DNA of 36,036 nt from a virus. Under the pieces are notes generated by a model. That model searched no databases, was not told the origin of the DNA, and saw only the letters and a program-made list of their open reading frames with translations. The stretch covers positions 1 to 36,036 of the IMG/VR virus record IMGVR_UViG_3300039098_000080; one strand, given 5' to 3'. The position numbers and the translations under genes are program-made. The stretch's first letter is position 1. Every line of letters begins with the position of its first letter. Positions 14,855 through 23,012 of the stretch are shown here, in pieces.

Positions 14855-15810
14855 GCCTCGGTACCGGACAGAGTAAAGCTGTCGTTTTCGTCCAGGTCGT
14901 CGGCGTCGCTGGATTTATAACCACTGGCAGTCACCACCACCCCGTGGTCGCCACCCTGGAGCACCGTCCCGCCGGATGGATCGCCCACCGGGTTACCATC
15001 CACCACAAACTCGGCACCGATGATGGGGTCGCCGGTGCAAAAATCAAACGCTTCGAACACCACCTCGTACTCGCCATCCTCTTCCACCGGCTGTCGGGCT
15101 CCACCGCCAATGCTATACCCACCCTCGCAGGTGCCAAAATTTTCCGGCATCTCAATCTCAACCGACTCTTTTTGACCACCGGCATATAATTTGACCGTGG
15201 CAGCGTAGAGGTCGCCAATATTAAAATCATCACTGGCCTGTTGCTCTTCGGTGGCGTCCCTGGGCTCCAGGGTCAGTACATGATGCCAATAGCTCACGTT
15301 TTTGGTGATTGCCAAAGTACCGTCCAGCAGCTGCGGCGCGGTCACCTGCTGGCCATCCAGTACCAGCTCCGGAGCGGCAATAATAGCCCCGGCATCGTCA
15401 CGCACATCACCCTCAAACTCGGCTGCGGTGATGGTGCCAAAATCAACCCCCTGGTTATCAGCCAGGTCAAGCTCCACCCGCTCGGTCCTGGTATCCTCAA
15501 CCAACTCACCAGGGCCAACAGTGCCGTAACTGGTCACCAGGCTATAGGCCGCTGTCATGTCAGAGAGATAGACCCGCAACCCCACCTCTAGCACACCGTC
15601 AGCAGTACAGGCGCTTTTGTACTCCTCATATGCCTGGATCAGGTTGGATACAGTAGGGACAAGCTCCCGCTCCGCCATCCATTCCTCAAACGCGCCTGGC
15701 GACTTAAACGGGTACTCATCCTGCTCCAGGGCAATAGAGAGATCGGTGTCCGCGCCAGGGGCATCGTCATCTGGCCTTGGGATGTAGGTTAGTATTAAGG
15801 AGGTATTCAT
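14851..15810 (-). CDS. Tail-region protein with C-terminal Ig-like/carboxypeptidase-regulatory-like domain
   Basis: The protein has 319 residues and is very acidic. The first ~215 residues are unrecognised. The last ~80 (YEVVFEAFDFCTGDPIIGAE, then FVVDGNPVGDPSGGTVL and GVVVTASGYKSSDADDL) match the sandwich fold of carboxypeptidase-regulatory-like or PEGA-type domains often seen in phage surface proteins. It has ATGA overlaps at both ends. Likely a surface-exposed virion protein; the domain call is by pattern only. Confidence 0.62.
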   Translation of the reverse strand: MNTSLILTYIPRPDDDAPGADTDLSIALEQDEYPFKSPGAFEEWMAERELVPTVSNLIQAYEEYKSACTADGVLEVGLRVYLSDMTAAYSLVTSYGTVGPGELVEDTRTERVELDLADNQGVDFGTITAAEFEGDVRDDAGAIIAAPELVLDGQQVTAPQLLDGTLAITKNVSYWHHVLTLEPRDATEEQQASDDFNIGDLYAATVKLYAGGQKESVEIEMPENFGTCEGGYSIGGGARQPVEEDGEYEVVFEAFDFCTGDPIIGAEFVVDGNPVGDPSGGTVLQGGDHGVVVTASGYKSSDADDLDENDSFTLSGTEA

Positions 15811-16094
15811 GGCCCACCAACCGGTGGAAAATCAATCGAAAAGCCAAAACTCTTGAGCAGGGTAACCACAGCCAGGGCAACAATAATACTCACCACTGTG
15901 CGCGGGATACTCCATTTGATATTATTGACACGAGCAAAAAAAACGGCCATTTCTTGCATTTGCTCATGGTCCCGCTGGTGCTGCCCTGGATCAATGCCAA
16001 ATTTGCAAGCATCATGGCGTAGCTCCATGTCTGCACTCAGCTCTGCTGCGACCGCCGCAGCAATCTCTTTTCTGTCTTTTTCGGTCAGGGCCAT
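15807..16094 (-). CDS. Small single-TM protein, holin-like candidate (95 aa)
   Basis: The N-terminal 55 residues are charged and helical, with a histidine-rich segment (LRHDACKFGIDPGQHQRDHE). One transmembrane helix follows (about 65-83), then a short tail. ATG at 16094 is preferred to an upstream GTG because TAGGTG precedes it by seven bases. The histidine/aspartate pattern is one I recall from small phage membrane proteins near tail genes. It may be a holin or antiholin paired with the 111-residue protein; nothing proves this. Confidence 0.58.
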   Translation of the reverse strand: MALTEKDRKEIAAAVAAELSADMELRHDACKFGIDPGQHQRDHEQMQEMAVFFARVNNIKWSIPRTVVSIIVALAVVTLLKSFGFSIDFPPVGGP

Positions 16095-16103
16095 AGAGCA
16101 CAC

Positions 16104-16439
16104 CTACACTTTAGGAGAGGTAATAAGTGTTTGCTTAAGCCCAGTGCGTTTACCTGTAAATTGGCCAAGGGAAAGCAACCCGGGAAAGAGCAGCGCTAAC
16201 GGTTGCAGCATCTCCCAAATATCAAGCGGTGCTCTCGTTGTAAGCTGACTAACCGCTAAAATATCATTAAATGTCGTGGCCGCCTCCAGGGCCTTGGCCA
16301 CAATCAGTTGCTGCACAGATGGATCAACAGGGCGCGTGTTTTGATAGGTGATATAGCCAACCATAACCAACACTGCCACCACCATCACTCCCTGCAAAAT
16401 ACCTTCTAACGACTGCCAACTTGGTTTTAAATTGTCCAC
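16104..16439 (-). CDS. Small membrane protein, possible holin (111 aa)
   Basis: One strong transmembrane helix (about 12-32, GVMVVAVLVMVGYITYQ) and a second hydrophobic stretch (about 75-93, LQPLALLFPGLLSLG) are separated by a polar helix, with a basic C-terminus. The GTG start is chosen because AGGAG sits seven bases before it. The ORF is open much further upstream, but only through the lipoprotein gene. Together with the 95-residue protein it is the best lysis-pore candidate, though the lysozyme is about 5 kb away. Confidence 0.6.
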   Translation of the reverse strand: MDNLKPSWQSLEGILQGVMVVAVLVMVGYITYQNTRPVDPSVQQLIVAKALEAATTFNDILAVSQLTTRAPLDIWEMLQPLALLFPGLLSLGQFTGKRTGLKQTLITSPKV

Positions 16440-16449
16440 TTTAAATCTC

Positions 16450-17166
16450 CTATGGTTGCACACTGCATTTGCCATCAATATAGGATTGCCCAGAGCTACA
16501 ACCCACGATCCCGTTGAACCATTCGCTACTGGAGGATTCTTCTTCTCCGCCTGCAGCTGGCTCATTAACAGGCGCATATGGGCCTTGATACTGCCCCTCC
16601 ATACCAAACTCCTGCCCTGCACCAGCTTTATTGTAACTCTGAATTACAGGGCTATTGCTATACGTAGGGGTATCGGTCATACTTGTGACCATTCCGGTAA
16701 ATCGATCTATACCGAAAGCAATGGTCCCAAATTTAAACGCGGTACCAAAAATATTTTCAGCCGTTTTCCATCCTGGATGTACACTTGGGTCCATGGAGAG
16801 TTTAGCAATAAAAGCAGTGCTTGGCGCTGGGGTGTGCTTGGCGTAATCAACGGTAGGCTCGTCCCACGAAAATGATTGCCCGTTAACAACCACGGTACGC
16901 TTAACCATCTTCATTTTTATTTCGGTGCCAGCTTTAGCAACAGCATCAAAATACCCTAGCAATATTTGCACATTTGCATTTTTGGTTATCATTTCCTTGG
17001 CTGTAGAGGTGTCGGTGATGTAGCCAAGCCGCTTTGTGTTTTGCTTGGACACACCGTCCACGGTCTCTGGCAGTTGCTCCAAAACCTCCAGCGGGATAGG
17101 TGCCATTGTCCCGCTACACCCACCCAACAACAAGAGCAATGCGATTACTGCGACTGATCGTGTCAT
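16450..17166 (-). CDS. Predicted lipoprotein in the tail cluster (238 aa)
   Basis: A signal sequence ends in the lipobox LGGC, with C17 as the lipidation site, so the mature protein should be anchored to a membrane. The rest is unrecognised: soluble mixed alpha/beta, then a Gly/Glu/Ser-rich stretch (about 200-215, GGEEESSSSEWF) and a terminal two-cysteine segment (GCSSGQSYIDGKC). It follows three genes whose products also carry signal peptides. It could be a superinfection-exclusion lipoprotein or an anchor for exported fibres. It is too long for an ordinary outer-membrane spanin. Confidence 0.72.
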   Translation of the reverse strand: MTRSVAVIALLLLLGGCSGTMAPIPLEVLEQLPETVDGVSKQNTKRLGYITDTSTAKEMITKNANVQILLGYFDAVAKAGTEIKMKMVKRTVVVNGQSFSWDEPTVDYAKHTPAPSTAFIAKLSMDPSVHPGWKTAENIFGTAFKFGTIAFGIDRFTGMVTSMTDTPTYSNSPVIQSYNKAGAGQEFGMEGQYQGPYAPVNEPAAGGEEESSSSEWFNGIVGCSSGQSYIDGKCSVQP

Positions 17167-17176
17167 AATGAACTCA

Positions 17177-18595
17177 CTATAAAGTTTGGATAGGCGTACC
17201 GAGCCAATTGTTCTGGCAAGTACTCTCTGTTACGGTTACCGATCCGCCACCGGCAACATCCGAAGCTGTCACATCAGATTGACAAAGGGTGATATTGGAT
17301 GAGTTGTTATAGGTCGTGTACACCTTGTCTCCGTCCGACCTGTTGGTGCTGATCTCGTTATGAGAAAAAACTATATCAGAATACGCAGGGTCATTACTCG
17401 TCACAACGTAGCCGCCAGTATTGCCACCAGTATGCTCTAAAATATTGCTATATATATCTACATTGGAAACCATACCATCGTAGCTATAGAGTTTGATTAC
17501 ATCGCCAGAGGACTTGAATATATTGTTGTAAATGAGGATATCAGCAGTCGCGTTTGGTGGATCATCACCAAGACTGACAATGGAAGTGTCGGCATCTGAC
17601 CCGGAAGCGTCAACATTGTTACTGTGGATGATATGTCCGGTGGAGCCTGCATCATTAGTGTTGGATGATCTGGCACGGAAAACAGCTACACTGTTGCCAG
17701 AGCCGTTTTGAGAGGTGACGGTGATGTCATTATCATGAATGTTCCAGTTGTCAGTACCGGAATCCATCAAGAAGATTCGGCCATGATCACCAGCAAAGTT
17801 AATAGTTTCGTTATAGATTTCGTGACCGTCAGCAGTAGGGCTCCAGGCTGCATATACGTTTACAGCCCGACTGTCTGCCTGTACGGTAATGGTGTTGTCA
17901 TGGATAGTGTAGTTGTACCCTACGATGTTAAAAACATAGGGGTATCGCCCATCACTTGGCAGGGTATGGTTGTGAACCAGTACGGTGTTGTGATGTATGT
18001 CCCATGTACCTGTACAGTAAAATGCGTAAAACCTATCCGCGCCACTTAGGTCAAAGTTGTTATTATACAACTCATTCCCTACGCCAGAACTTTCGATTCT
18101 GATACCGTATGCCCTTGTCGAATACCCTGCATGAGCAACAACGTTAAAATCGTTGTCGTGGATCGTGTAACCGTATCCAGAACCACGGATGGCGTACACA
18201 TAGGTATTCCCACTGTACGCACCTTGGTTAAAAGTCACCCCGTTGACCAGTGCTCCACTGGTGTTGCCAACATTGTAATAAATAGCATTGCCAGCACCAC
18301 TCTGAGCATAAGCAATACTCTTGTTGTTACCCCATATCTTGACACCATTTGCAGTGATAGTAATGGCGCTTCCTGACGCAGCAGAAAGGTTTTCGCTTAA
18401 ATAATAGTCGCCAGCAGAGTTGATAGTTTTAGGGACATCAGCTTGGGCAATCGCAATAGCCCCTTCCGGCGGGGCTGTATCTCCTGGCTCTGCACCGCCA
18501 CCGGCCGAATAGGTGAAAGCACCGCTACCGGTAAAACTAGCCCAGGCTGTAGCTGCAACGAGCCAAGAGAGTAAGAGTAGGGTTGTAGTTCTCAT
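17177..18595 (-). CDS. Exported parallel beta-helix protein (tailspike-like)
   Basis: The protein has 472 residues. A Sec signal peptide (1-20, ending AWA) precedes a right-handed beta-helix. Repeated rungs such as YTIHDNDF, NELYNNNF, WDIHHNTV, YTIHDNTI and WNIHDNDI are spaced about 25-30 residues apart, as in PbH1/NosD or pectate-lyase folds. This fold is typical of tailspikes and polysaccharide lyases. A signal peptide is not expected on a virion protein. Either the exported form acts on surface polysaccharide of the host, or fibre maturation here passes through the periplasm. The fold call is strong; enzymatic activity is unknown. Confidence 0.8.
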   Translation of the reverse strand: MRTTTLLLLSWLVAATAWASFTGSGAFTYSAGGGAEPGDTAPPEGAIAIAQADVPKTINSAGDYYLSENLSAASGSAITITANGVKIWGNNKSIAYAQSGAGNAIYYNVGNTSGALVNGVTFNQGAYSGNTYVYAIRGSGYGYTIHDNDFNVVAHAGYSTRAYGIRIESSGVGNELYNNNFDLSGADRFYAFYCTGTWDIHHNTVLVHNHTLPSDGRYPYVFNIVGYNYTIHDNTITVQADSRAVNVYAAWSPTADGHEIYNETINFAGDHGRIFLMDSGTDNWNIHDNDITVTSQNGSGNSVAVFRARSSNTNDAGSTGHIIHSNNVDASGSDADTSIVSLGDDPPNATADILIYNNIFKSSGDVIKLYSYDGMVSNVDIYSNILEHTGGNTGGYVVTSNDPAYSDIVFSHNEISTNRSDGDKVYTTYNNSSNITLCQSDVTASDVAGGGSVTVTESTCQNNWLGTPIQTL

Positions 18596-18598
18596 CTG

Positions 18599-19294
18599 CT
18601 ACCTCTCCACGTATTGCAGGATAATGCCAAGCCCTGTTGTTTCAGATTCACCGTGTCCTGTAATATCAATAGGTGGTAACCCGCCCACCCAAGCATCAGA
18701 GAAAAACTTAATTTTATCCCCTGGAGTGCTATAGACACCAAGGTTACTGGCTTGTGTAAACTCTCCACCAACACATATTTGGATATCATCACCTATGTCA
18801 GCGTCAAGGCTCTCTCCACTCTCTACTATTAATGCGCCACTGACGTAATCAAGCCACGATCCGGTAGGCATGTAGGAGAGTTCTTGTGTTTTAGCAACAA
18901 GGAGCTTGTTAACATATACCAACCCGTACACATTCATTTCCGGTGTCCAGGTGGTTACCTTATGATAAGGGCTTAACGCTTCCAGGGTTATGTTCACCTC
19001 AGGCGCAACTGTCCTGCAATATACTCTATCAGCACTGGAGCCATAGCCAGTGGTTGGGGTTTGAGTAGAGGTACCGGACGCATCGGAAGGCGTCCCAATC
19101 CAAGCCGTATCGCCACCACCTTCTACGACATCGAGTAGCGCCCATGTCCCATCATAACGCTTTTTCGTAACATCAAGCCAAGCTGAGCCTGTGTAGACTT
19201 TCGTTTGGTCATAAACCAAATCGACAGCGCCAGTATCTACCTGGGCGGAGCAAAGAACGGGGAAAAGGAGCAGGGCAATTAATATTCGAAACAT
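18599..19294 (-). CDS. Exported fibre-associated protein (231 aa)
   Basis: The protein starts MFRILIALLLFPVLCSAQ, a clear Sec signal with probable cleavage after CSA. The mature part is beta-rich (VDLVYDQTKVYTGSAWLDVT, VYCRTVAPEVNITLEALS). The ATG at 19294 follows GGGGG by five bases and lies inside the 3' end of the fibre gene (16-base overlap). No family recognised. The LVYDQTKVYTGSAWLDV segment resembles short tail-fibre attachment motifs. It may be a fibre tip or adaptor. Shares export signals with its neighbours. Confidence 0.65.
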   Translation of the reverse strand: MFRILIALLLFPVLCSAQVDTGAVDLVYDQTKVYTGSAWLDVTKKRYDGTWALLDVVEGGGDTAWIGTPSDASGTSTQTPTTGYGSSADRVYCRTVAPEVNITLEALSPYHKVTTWTPEMNVYGLVYVNKLLVAKTQELSYMPTGSWLDYVSGALIVESGESLDADIGDDIQICVGGEFTQASNLGVYSTPGDKIKFFSDAWVGGLPPIDITGHGESETTGLGIILQYVER

Positions 19295-21210
19295 AAATCC
19301 CCCGTTGCCATTCCGGTTGCGGTAGCGCAATCATCTAAAATAAATATTTCAACCGTCCCCGAATTGGCTGTGACAGTTATCTCGCTATCGCGTGCGATTG
19401 TTGATGCTATATGTGCATCTGCTACAGTCCCCGTGGAGATATTGTCAGCATTAATTCCTGTGCCAACTTTGCCACCACTCAAACTGCCGTCTGCAAGGTC
19501 AGTAAGATTTGCATTAAGATCTTGCTTAGATACCCAACTGCACACCGTTGCATCTCTTGCAACACCGTCAGAAAAAGTTACGGAGGTGGGAGCAGCACAA
19601 TTTAAAACCTGTCCCGCTGCGGGGTCAACTATTGGGAGCAAAAGGACCAGGTCGTTATCATTAGATGCAGGGGAGCCAAAACCAACATAATTTGTACCGT
19701 TGTCGCTATCCTCGGAAAATGCCACAACTTGCCCGCCCAGTGCGGTAGGATTAACGGAAAATGATTTACCAATAACGTCGCCATCTGCATCAACGATAAA
19801 GCCACCTGTGCCAGCAGATATGGTTCCCAATGTTACGTTATCGCTCGGTTGCACCGCGCTATTGAGCAACACCTTGTCACTGGCTGGCATTACCCCGGCT
19901 GCACTGGTGGTGGCTGCTGGTATATCGGTATTGGTACCGCTGCTGGAGGTTACCAGTACGCTGTCTGCATCTGGAGAATTGCCCAGGTTAGCCCCGGTGG
20001 CCTCGTTAGCAACCTCCTCTATGGCGTCCTGCACGTTGGTTGCGGCAATGGTTCCTGCTGGGGTAAAGGGTACCTCAGTTGCTGCCTGATCAGCCGTTGC
20101 CCCATCCTCTATCGCTGCCAGCCTGGTAGATGCGGTGGTACTAAAAGATACTTTTGCAGTATTGGCGGCCACGGACGCATTGGCAGCAGTAGCACTCTCA
20201 AAATCGGAGATGGTAGCAGCAACCTGGGTACCGATGTGGCTGGCCCTGGCATTGCTGGCACCAGTGCCGATCCCTGCCAATTTTGTTTTTTCTAAGTCGG
20301 TAAACCCGTTAGTGTCGGCCTCGGACTCGTAAGCGGTTTTAATTTCTGCGCCGCTCTGATCGTCGGTTGCACCTTCACCCACCCCGGCCAGTTTGCCTTG
20401 CATGGCCGCAGTCATCACCCCTGCGTCGTCTGCCGTGGCAGCAGGCAAGGTGGTATCCGCACCAGCTGAACTGGTAATGGTAACGGTGGTGGTGGTGGTG
20501 GAGCTCCCCAGATTAGTGGAGCCGGAGCCGTCGTCAAATTCACAGTCAACGCTGCCGTCCTCGTACACCTTACGGATCGATTGACCCACCGGGCACTCAG
20601 CAGAGACACGGCGCTGGGTATAGGTTGGGTCAATAGCGAGTGGTACCGTGCCGCTGGTGCCGCCGCCGGTTAAACCGGTGGAAGCGGTTACCCCCTCAAT
20701 ATCTCCGGACCCGGTGGCCGCATCCTCACAGATAGCGGTGCCGTCTACGTTGATGCCGGTCATCACTTGGCCGGGGCAGGTGCCGGTCACTCTGGCCTGT
20801 TTGGCAGTGAGCACTGTATCCAGGGCGGAGTTATCGGTGGGATTGCCGGATAACTCGGCAAAGGTGCTGGCCCCATCGCCGGTAAACGCGGTCCATTGGT
20901 TGACGTTGGTGGCCGGATCATCGGTACCACTCGCGCCACCAGCCTTGGCCACATACAACTTGCCTAGATACGAGCACATGGCATGCTCTGCATAGGAGCC
21001 GCCCGAAACCCATACCTCAACCCCCATCAAGGCCAGCTTGGCATCGTGACCAGCATCAGCGCTGTACAACTCGGTAAAGTTGGCGTTTATCTTTGTTTTT
21101 TGGCCACTCCACAGGATACCTGCCCCAGACTCAATAGTCTGCTTGGCAGCTGTGGCTATACCCACCGGCACAAGCAGCAACAGGAGGCCAATCAGTATTT
21201 TTTTTGTCAT
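19279..21210 (-). CDS. Tail-fibre-like protein with an N-terminal signal peptide (643 aa)
   Basis: Residues 1-22 (MTKKILIGLLLLLVPVGIAT, then AA) form a typical Sec signal. The body has fibre hallmarks: Gly/Thr/Ser-rich stretches, TGLTGGGTSG, repeated GKLAGVGEGATDDQSGAEI and LAGIGTGA / LAAIEDGATADQAATEV segments, and DDAGVMTAA motifs as in side-tail-fibre proteins. A short motif before the middle (GGSYAEHAMCSYLGKLYVAK) resembles carbohydrate-binding modules. The start forms TGATG with the 44-residue gene. A signal peptide on a phage fibre is unusual; no adhesin autotransporter domain is visible. Confidence 0.78.
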   Translation of the reverse strand: MTKKILIGLLLLLVPVGIATAAKQTIESGAGILWSGQKTKINANFTELYSADAGHDAKLALMGVEVWVSGGSYAEHAMCSYLGKLYVAKAGGASGTDDPATNVNQWTAFTGDGASTFAELSGNPTDNSALDTVLTAKQARVTGTCPGQVMTGINVDGTAICEDAATGSGDIEGVTASTGLTGGGTSGTVPLAIDPTYTQRRVSAECPVGQSIRKVYEDGSVDCEFDDGSGSTNLGSSTTTTTVTITSSAGADTTLPAATADDAGVMTAAMQGKLAGVGEGATDDQSGAEIKTAYESEADTNGFTDLEKTKLAGIGTGASNARASHIGTQVAATISDFESATAANASVAANTAKVSFSTTASTRLAAIEDGATADQAATEVPFTPAGTIAATNVQDAIEEVANEATGANLGNSPDADSVLVTSSSGTNTDIPAATTSAAGVMPASDKVLLNSAVQPSDNVTLGTISAGTGGFIVDADGDVIGKSFSVNPTALGGQVVAFSEDSDNGTNYVGFGSPASNDNDLVLLLPIVDPAAGQVLNCAAPTSVTFSDGVARDATVCSWVSKQDLNANLTDLADGSLSGGKVGTGINADNISTGTVADAHIASTIARDSEITVTANSGTVEIFILDDCATATGMATGDLCFEY

Positions 21211-21344
21211 CAATCCATCTCCAAGTCGTCTGTCATTTCCAGATCGTCCAGCATCTCCAGGGTACCGCTATCCTCTTCGCTGGGTGCCGTCATCGGCAGA
21301 GCAAAGACACCGCCAAACGGATCAGCGCAGATATCGGCAAACAT
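21210..21344 (-). CDS. Very small acidic protein before the fibre gene (44 aa)
   Basis: The protein reads MFADICADPFGGVFALPMTA followed by an acidic tail with DDLEMTDDLEMD. It is linked at both ends: TAATG with the upstream gene and TGATG with the fibre gene, with GGAG about nine bases before its ATG. Such double coupling supports real translation. No family recognised; it may be a tail-assembly adaptor or a pure coupling leader. Confidence 0.6.
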   Translation of the reverse strand: MFADICADPFGGVFALPMTAPSEEDSGTLEMLDDLEMTDDLEMD

Positions 21345-21640
21345 TACGCATACTCCACGCCAAAGGCGTTGCCAGTGGAGAGCGGTTTTTTTATCCGCAT
21401 CAGCCCGGTATACGGCACGCCCCGTGCGTTGTTGCCCGCGTCCAAGGTATAGGCTGCGCCACCAGACATGATAGAGGTCCAGTGACTATCGTTATCTACA
21501 TCTGGCGCCAGCTGTGTTGGTTGCTCCAGGGGCACGGTCTCTGCTCCCAGGGTGCCGATAATGCGGAGAGTCCCGCCCCGGTTATCCCGGCGGACATGGA
21601 GCAGCTGGTTGACTGCCGCCTGTGTTGGTTCTATGCGCAT
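21344..21640 (-). CDS. Hypothetical tail protein (98 aa)
   Basis: Small and beta-rich: LRIIGTLGAETVPLEQPTQL, then DSHWTSIMSGGAAYTLD, ending in FGVEYA. No family recognised. It lies between the 331-residue tail protein and the fibre block, and ends in TAATG overlapping the 44-residue gene. It may be a small surface or adaptor protein of the tail tip. Confidence 0.6.
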   Translation of the reverse strand: MRIEPTQAAVNQLLHVRRDNRGGTLRIIGTLGAETVPLEQPTQLAPDVDNDSHWTSIMSGGAAYTLDAGNNARGVPYTGLMRIKKPLSTGNAFGVEYA

Positions 21641-21665
21641 GGTATCCTCGTTAGGTTAAAAAATA

Positions 21666-22661
21666 TCAGGAGCCGGATTCTCCAAAAAAGCGGAGCTTGA
21701 CCTTATTTACATCGACAAAACTGCTACAGCCTGCAGGGGTTTCCCTGACCAGCCAAACAGGAGGTGCAGCAGGGTGGGTCTGGAAAACCAGGGTATTGCC
21801 AGCAGCCATGGCGGTGATCGCGCCAGCAGGGAGTGCGAAATAGGGTTTGCTGTTAATCGGATTAAGCGGTGCAAACTCGGCAGAGATAGTGCCGCCTGCA
21901 AGTGCGCCCACCGTATCACCCACCACCCCAAAGGCTGCGCTGTCAGATCCGGTCAGGGTCCAGGTTTGTTCGATGGTGCCCAGATTATCGCCTGCCAACG
22001 AGTCGGCAGTGTAGGACAACCCGGTGGCGCTCACGTTATCGATCCCGGTGGCAATGGTGCCTGGTTGGTACACAGAACACACCCTCGCCCCATCAGCTAC
22101 GGTGTACGCATTATCCAGCCCACCACTCAAGGTAAGGGTGATATCCAACTCACTCACGCCGGGCACCCCGGACACGGTCTTGATCTCGGTATTGGCAGCA
22201 GTCAACACCCCTGTGTTGCTGGTAATCTTGACCATATCCGCATTGGCAAACAGGCCCACCAAGCCAGCGTCCTCAACGGTCACAACCACGATTGAAACCC
22301 CGGCATCGACATCACTCTTAAGCACTGCACTGCCAAACTTTCGCGGTCCAGATATACCGCCCTGGGTGTCCCGCTGGGTACCGGCAAACAGATACAACCA
22401 ATCCTCGGCAGGGGTGGGGCTATCCAGCCACAACCCAGCTGCCAACAAGGACAGATCCGCGTCATTAGCCACCAATGGAAACAGCTTGCGATAGACAACA
22501 GAGCCGCTGATGCGTTCATTCTCCAGGCTGTGACCAAACAGCGCCTCGGCCACCCCGGAGCTAATCCGGTTGCCCAGGTCAATCCGCCCGCCATTGCTGG
22601 AGGTGGCATTCACCACCGCCGCATTATAAAAATAATTGAGTTCGCTACTGGTTATGGCCAT
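21666..22661 (-). CDS. Phage tail protein (331 aa), unrecognised family
   Basis: The N-terminus has a structural-protein style (SELNYFYNAAVVNATSSNGG, RIDLGNRISSGVAEALFG), followed by beta-rich repeats and Gly/Ala/Thr-rich segments. I recall similar proteins in mosaic proteobacterial phages after the tape measure gene, where they are called minor tail proteins. TAAATG joins it to the upstream gene, with AGGAG seven bases before the start. Probably part of the tail tip. Confidence 0.65.
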   Translation of the reverse strand: MAITSSELNYFYNAAVVNATSSNGGRIDLGNRISSGVAEALFGHSLENERISGSVVYRKLFPLVANDADLSLLAAGLWLDSPTPAEDWLYLFAGTQRDTQGGISGPRKFGSAVLKSDVDAGVSIVVVTVEDAGLVGLFANADMVKITSNTGVLTAANTEIKTVSGVPGVSELDITLTLSGGLDNAYTVADGARVCSVYQPGTIATGIDNVSATGLSYTADSLAGDNLGTIEQTWTLTGSDSAAFGVVGDTVGALAGGTISAEFAPLNPINSKPYFALPAGAITAMAAGNTLVFQTHPAAPPVWLVRETPAGCSSFVDVNKVKLRFFGESGS

Positions 22662-23012
22662 TTAAATCTCCTGTAAAACAATCTCGCCGCTGTACCATTC
22701 ATCGGCTGTTGGGTTGGCTCGCTGCCGGTCTGGCTCCACGTTTGTTTCAATTATCAACACGGTAAAGGTGCCCCGGTGATGGACTATGGTTATCGGTTGC
22801 CGCGCTGCCACGAGACCCTGGATGGCCACTACCTCGGCGAGCTCCAAATGCTTAATGCTCACCAGGCGCAACACCCGGCCACCCTGGTTGCCATCTGTCT
22901 GGAGGACACCAGCCCCACCAATCAAACGGCGGTAGCTATGCACCACTGGCGCAGCAGTTTCCAAACCATCCAGGATAAGGTGATCGGATAAAGTTAAGGG
23001 CCCAAGAATCAT
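22662..23012 (-). CDS. Minor tail protein, possible distal-tail component (116 aa)
   Basis: The protein begins MILGPLTLSDHLILDGLETA and is composed of beta strands (PITIVHHRGTFTVLIIETNV). It sits directly after the tape measure gene with an ATGA overlap, the place of distal tail or minor tail proteins in siphoviruses. No family is confidently recognised. Confidence 0.65.
   Translation of the reverse strand: MILGPLTLSDHLILDGLETAAPVVHSYRRLIGGAGVLQTDGNQGGRVLRLVSIKHLELAEVVAIQGLVAARQPITIVHHRGTFTVLIIETNVEPDRQRANPTADEWYSGEIVLQEI

Noticed and set aside
20483-20505. GTGGTG-type low-complexity run as a regulatory repeat
   Set aside because: It encodes a Thr run in the fibre-like protein and has no feature beyond codon repetition.
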